From: Flavobacterium glycines
GTDB lineage: Bacteria > Bacteroidota > Bacteroidia > Flavobacteriales > Flavobacteriaceae
Length of the DNA stretch: 64,000 bases
Assembly (NCBI RefSeq): GCF_900100165.1
Contig: NZ_FNEO01000001.1
Span: 2,033,856 to 2,097,855 of the forward strand
Reading direction: 5' to 3'
In this document: in pieces, positions 61,957 through 64,000 of the stretch
Position numbering within the stretch: position 1 is the first letter of the stretch
How the letters are laid out: the number at the start of each line of letters is the position of its first letter
Notes under the pieces: generated by a model
What the model was told of the DNA's origin: nothing
The model's database searches: none
Seen by the model: only the letters and a program-made list of their open reading frames with translations
Position numbers and translations under genes: made by a program

Positions 61957-63135
61957 ATGAATTTATTAAAAAGTTGTGTCTTAGGATTGGCTGTTATTAC
62001 TACAGCAGGACTTTCTGTTCAATGTAAAGGGGAAAAGAAAGAAAACCAGGAACAAAATGTTGCTCAAAAAGATAGTGTTACTATTGAGAAATCAGAATAT
62101 GGTACTACTGCCAAAGGTGAAAAGATTGACAGCTACAAGTTGAAAAATCAAAAAGGGATGGAAGTAGATATTATGACTTATGGAGGAATTATTACTTCTT
62201 TAAAAGTGCCTAACAAAGCAGGAGTTTCTGAAGAAGTGGTAATCGGTTTTAATAATTTCGAACAATATACTAAAGACAATCCTTATTTTGGGGCTTTAAT
62301 CGGTCGTTATGGAAATCGTATTGCTAAAGGTAAATTTACTTTAGATGGTAAAGAATATCAATTGGCTACTAATAATGGTAAAAATGCTTTACACGGAGGT
62401 CCGGAAGGATTCCACAGAAGAATATGGACTGTTGAAGAGGCTAAAGGTGGTAATGCTGCAGTTTTGAAATTGAAGTACATCAGTAAAGATATGGAAGAAG
62501 GTTATCCGGGGAATCTAACGGTTTTTGTTACTTATACTTTAAATAATGACAATTCTTTGGATGTACAATATGAGGCTACAACCGACAATAAAACAGTTGT
62601 GAATCTTACACAGCATTCTTATTTCAACTTATCGGGTGATTTTACTAAAACAATTTTAAATAATGAGGTTACGATTGATGCAGATAAATTAGTGCCTGTA
62701 GATGCTGATCTTATTCCAACAGGTAAATTAGATGATGTAACGAATACTCCTTTTGATTTTAGAAAACCAAAAGCAATTGGTAAAGATATTGAAGTAACAA
62801 ATGACCAATTGAAAAAAGGATTGGGTTATGATCATTGCTGGGTGTTGAACAATCAGGACAAAGGATTCCGTTTTGCGGCTTCTGCTTATGAGCCAACTAG
62901 TGGTAGATTGTTGGAAGTCTATACTGACCAGCCTGGAATCCAATTGTACACAGGAAACTTCTTAGACGGAACGTTGCCAACTAGAGACGGTAAAACTTAC
63001 GCGCACAGAACAGGGCTTTGTTTAGAAACACAACATTATCCGGATTCTCCAAATCAAAAAGATTTCCCAACTACGGTTTTAAACCCGGGAGAAAACTATA
63101 AAACTAAAACTTCTTTCAAGTTTTCTACTAAATAG
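61957..63135 (+). CDS. Aldose 1-epimerase (mutarotase) lipoprotein
   Basis: 392 residues, lipobox SVQC23 followed by a charged linker, so it is membrane-anchored, periplasmic or surface-exposed. GalM fold with catalytic His in QHSYFNLSG and Glu in CLETQHYPDSPNQ, plus GYDHCW. It interconverts the alpha and beta anomers of aldoses, presumably speeding arabinose use outside the cytoplasm. Last gene of the arabinan locus; terminator follows at 63163. Confidence 0.92.
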   Translation: MNLLKSCVLGLAVITTAGLSVQCKGEKKENQEQNVAQKDSVTIEKSEYGTTAKGEKIDSYKLKNQKGMEVDIMTYGGIITSLKVPNKAGVSEEVVIGFNNFEQYTKDNPYFGALIGRYGNRIAKGKFTLDGKEYQLATNNGKNALHGGPEGFHRRIWTVEEAKGGNAAVLKLKYISKDMEEGYPGNLTVFVTYTLNNDNSLDVQYEATTDNKTVVNLTQHSYFNLSGDFTKTILNNEVTIDADKLVPVDADLIPTGKLDDVTNTPFDFRKPKAIGKDIEVTNDQLKKGLGYDHCWVLNNQDKGFRFAASAYEPTSGRLLEVYTDQPGIQLYTGNFLDGTLPTRDGKTYAHRTGLCLETQHYPDSPNQKDFPTTVLNPGENYKTKTSFKFSTK

Positions 63136-63162
63136 TAAATAATGTTAGTTTAAATTATACAG

Positions 63163-63194
63163 CCTGTCTCGTTCTAAATGAGACAGGTTTTTTT
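63163..63194 (+). terminator. Terminator of the arabinan/ara locus
   Basis: CCTGTCTC and GAGACAGG form a perfect 8-bp stem with a 9-nt loop followed by seven T residues. Confidence 0.88.
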
Positions 63195-63243
63195 ATGCTT
63201 TTTTAATTAAATAAATTCGGTACATATATAAGAGTAGTTTTTT

Positions 63244-63326
63244 GGAGCTTTTTCCTGCTATCCGCTATATCTCTTGTGTCCGCTGTCACTACCACAAGAG
63301 GATGCTGCTTCTATCAGGGCTAGGAG
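63244..63326. repeat. Flavobacterium-type interspersed repeat
   Basis: An ~80-bp element starting GGAGCTTTTTCCTGCTATCC and ending TCTATCAGGGCTAG. It has an internal hairpin CTCTTGTG / CACAAGAG (63271-63278, 63293-63300). I recognise the phrasing (CTAGCCCTGATAGAAGC on the other strand) as a repeat found many times in Flavobacteriia genomes; here it is a single copy. Confidence 0.65.
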
Positions 63327-63519
63327 AGAAGTGCTAGAAAACAACTTTACACTAAAAAAACTTAGCGAATCTCTGTGTTTTCTTAGTGCATCTTTGCGAA
63401 AAAGCCATAAAACACGCTATTTATTCATCTAAACTCCTACAAAGGCTAAAAAAGACAAAAAATAAGTTTCACGTTTTCAGTAGGTTAAAAAAAAGATTGA
63501 AAATACTTTAAAAAAGTCA

Positions 63520-63549
63520 TTGTCAAAACGAATAAAGGTTCTACTTTTG
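63520..63549 (+). promoter_or_regulatory. Tandem rRNA-type promoter P1
   Basis: TTG (63520-63522), exactly 19-bp spacer, TACTTTTG (63542-63549), followed by CACCCGC. Both Bacteroidota promoter elements match consensus. Confidence 0.75.
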
Positions 63550-63642
63550 CACCCGCAACAACGCAGACGTTCATAAAAATACTGACAGACTAACAAATCA
63601 AATTAGAAATTAATTTCTAAAAAAAAAAAGGTTTAAAAAAGT

Positions 63643-63673
63643 TTGTGAGATTTGAAAACAGATGTTACATTTG
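63643..63673 (+). promoter_or_regulatory. Tandem rRNA-type promoter P2
   Basis: TTG (63643-63645), 20-bp spacer, TACATTTG (63666-63673), followed by CACCCCGC, paralleling P1 and P3. Confidence 0.75.
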
Positions 63674-63766
63674 CACCCCGCAAACGAGCGACGTTCCTTG
63701 AGAGACTGACAAGAAAAACGAAGAAAACGGAAAAGAAATTTTTCTAAAAAAAACTTCAAAAAAAGC

Positions 63767-63796
63767 TTGCCAGAAAGAAAAGAAGTTGTACTTTTG
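63767..63796 (+). promoter_or_regulatory. Tandem rRNA-type promoter P3
   Basis: TTG (63767-63769), 19-bp spacer, TACTTTTG (63789-63796), followed by CACCCGC. Most proximal to the presumed 16S gene. Confidence 0.75.
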
Positions 63797-63882
63797 CACC
63801 CGCTTCGAGAAACACACCACGGTGTGAAAAAGAAGTGAAAATAACAAGAAGACACGTTCCTAGACATATTGAATTGACAGCC

Positions 63883-64000
63883 GTTTCGATGCAAATCGAA
63901 ACAAATAAAATAAGAGTAATAGAATCGAAAGATTCGAAAAGAACCACTAGATCTGAAGTCAAATATAAAAAAGAGATTATATCTCGCAAAATATACGATG
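63883..64000 (+). other. Structured leader upstream of the presumed 16S rRNA
   Basis: Three successive hairpins: GTTTCGAT/ATCGAAAC (63883-63902), GAATC-GAAA-GATTC (63922-63935) and GAGAT/ATCTC (63973-63985). The final bases (ATACGATG) resemble the sequence just before the conserved AGAGTTTGATC of 16S rRNA in my memory of Flavobacterium. The rRNA gene itself is not in the window. Confidence 0.55.

Larger units (their letters stand above)
63136..64000. other. 865-bp gene-free region: repeat, then rRNA promoter region
   Basis: No supported protein gene. Contents in order: a terminator, the interspersed repeat, a degenerate CTTAGTG/TTTGCG remnant (about 63360-63420), three tandem strong promoters (63520-63796) and a structured leader to the window end. 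The few minus-strand frames here are antisense to the promoter array. Confidence 0.75.

Noticed and set aside
63610..63989. Three minus-strand frames of 60-94 codons
   Set aside because: They are antisense to the tandem promoters and leader; composition is Phe/Ser-rich as expected from A-rich noncoding DNA.
1..64000. CRISPR arrays, transposases, integrases, tRNA genes or prophage
   Set aside because: No direct-repeat arrays with regular spacers, no transposase or integrase motifs and no cloverleaf-like sequence with a T-loop were noticed.

Overview
The window looks like a chromosomal segment of a Flavobacterium-like member of the Bacteroidota. The evidence is AT-rich DNA, Bacteroidota-type -7 promoter elements (TAnnTTTG) in front of many genes, a SusC/SusD pair with an ECF sigma factor and a FecR anti-sigma factor, ACR3/DUF6428 arsenic genes, and intergenic repeat families I associate with Flavobacterium. 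I see no phage, insertion sequence, tRNA or CRISPR array. Species cannot be assigned from the sequence alone.

Layout. 1-3.9 kb (minus): nitrite assimilation, nirB-nirD-DUF4202 and the first 70 codons of a PilJ/NarX-type sensor cut by the window edge. 4.1-7.1 kb (minus): arsenic operon arsR-DUF6428-phosphatase/arsenate reductase-ACR3 plus an HMA-like protein. 7.3-15.5 kb: housekeeping genes (SRPBCC protein, pyrE, Nudix, DEAD-box helicase, PhnA, coaD, zinc-ribbon protein, ddl, PASTA protein, rluD-like synthase). 15.5-20 kb (minus): a pectin/arabinogalactan operon with GH28, a GH43 lacking the usual N-terminal Asp motif, and a two-domain esterase. 20.3-23.7 kb: a large hybrid histidine kinase. 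23.7-30.4 kb (minus): TetR-TolC-HlyD-ABC-ABC-permease-permease drug efflux operon. 30.5-39.4 kb: a sulfur/redox neighbourhood with thioredoxin, small Cys membrane proteins, a TPMT-type methyltransferase, MBL-rhodanese, cytochrome bd oxidase, TauE/SafE exporter, Crp/Fnr regulator and rhodanese, interrupted by a ParE/RelE toxin-antitoxin pair. 39.4-41 kb: GapN-like dehydrogenase.

41.1-63.1 kb is a complete-looking arabinan utilisation locus: an AraR-type Nudix regulator, ECF sigma, FecR, SusC, SusD, four GH43 enzymes, two GH51 arabinofuranosidases, then araB-araD-araA and a lipoprotein mutarotase. Arabinan is bound at the surface (SusD), imported by SusC, cut by GH43/GH51 enzymes, and arabinose passes through AraA, AraB and AraD to xylulose 5-phosphate. 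A near-identical inverted repeat, perfect in front of araB and degenerate in front of a GH51 gene, araR and fecR, is the likely AraR operator. No inner-membrane arabinose transporter is visible in the window.

63.5-64.0 kb carries three tandem strong promoters of almost identical design and a structured leader. It reads as the promoter region of an rRNA operon whose 16S gene would start at or just beyond the window end.

The most interesting non-obvious signal is a shared dyad, GTnAC-N4-GTnAC. It sits at exactly the same distance (36.5 bp, dyad centre to end of the -7 element) in front of the MBL-rhodanese gene and the TauE/SafE gene, with a Crp/Fnr regulator next door. This suggests a reactive-sulfur response regulon.
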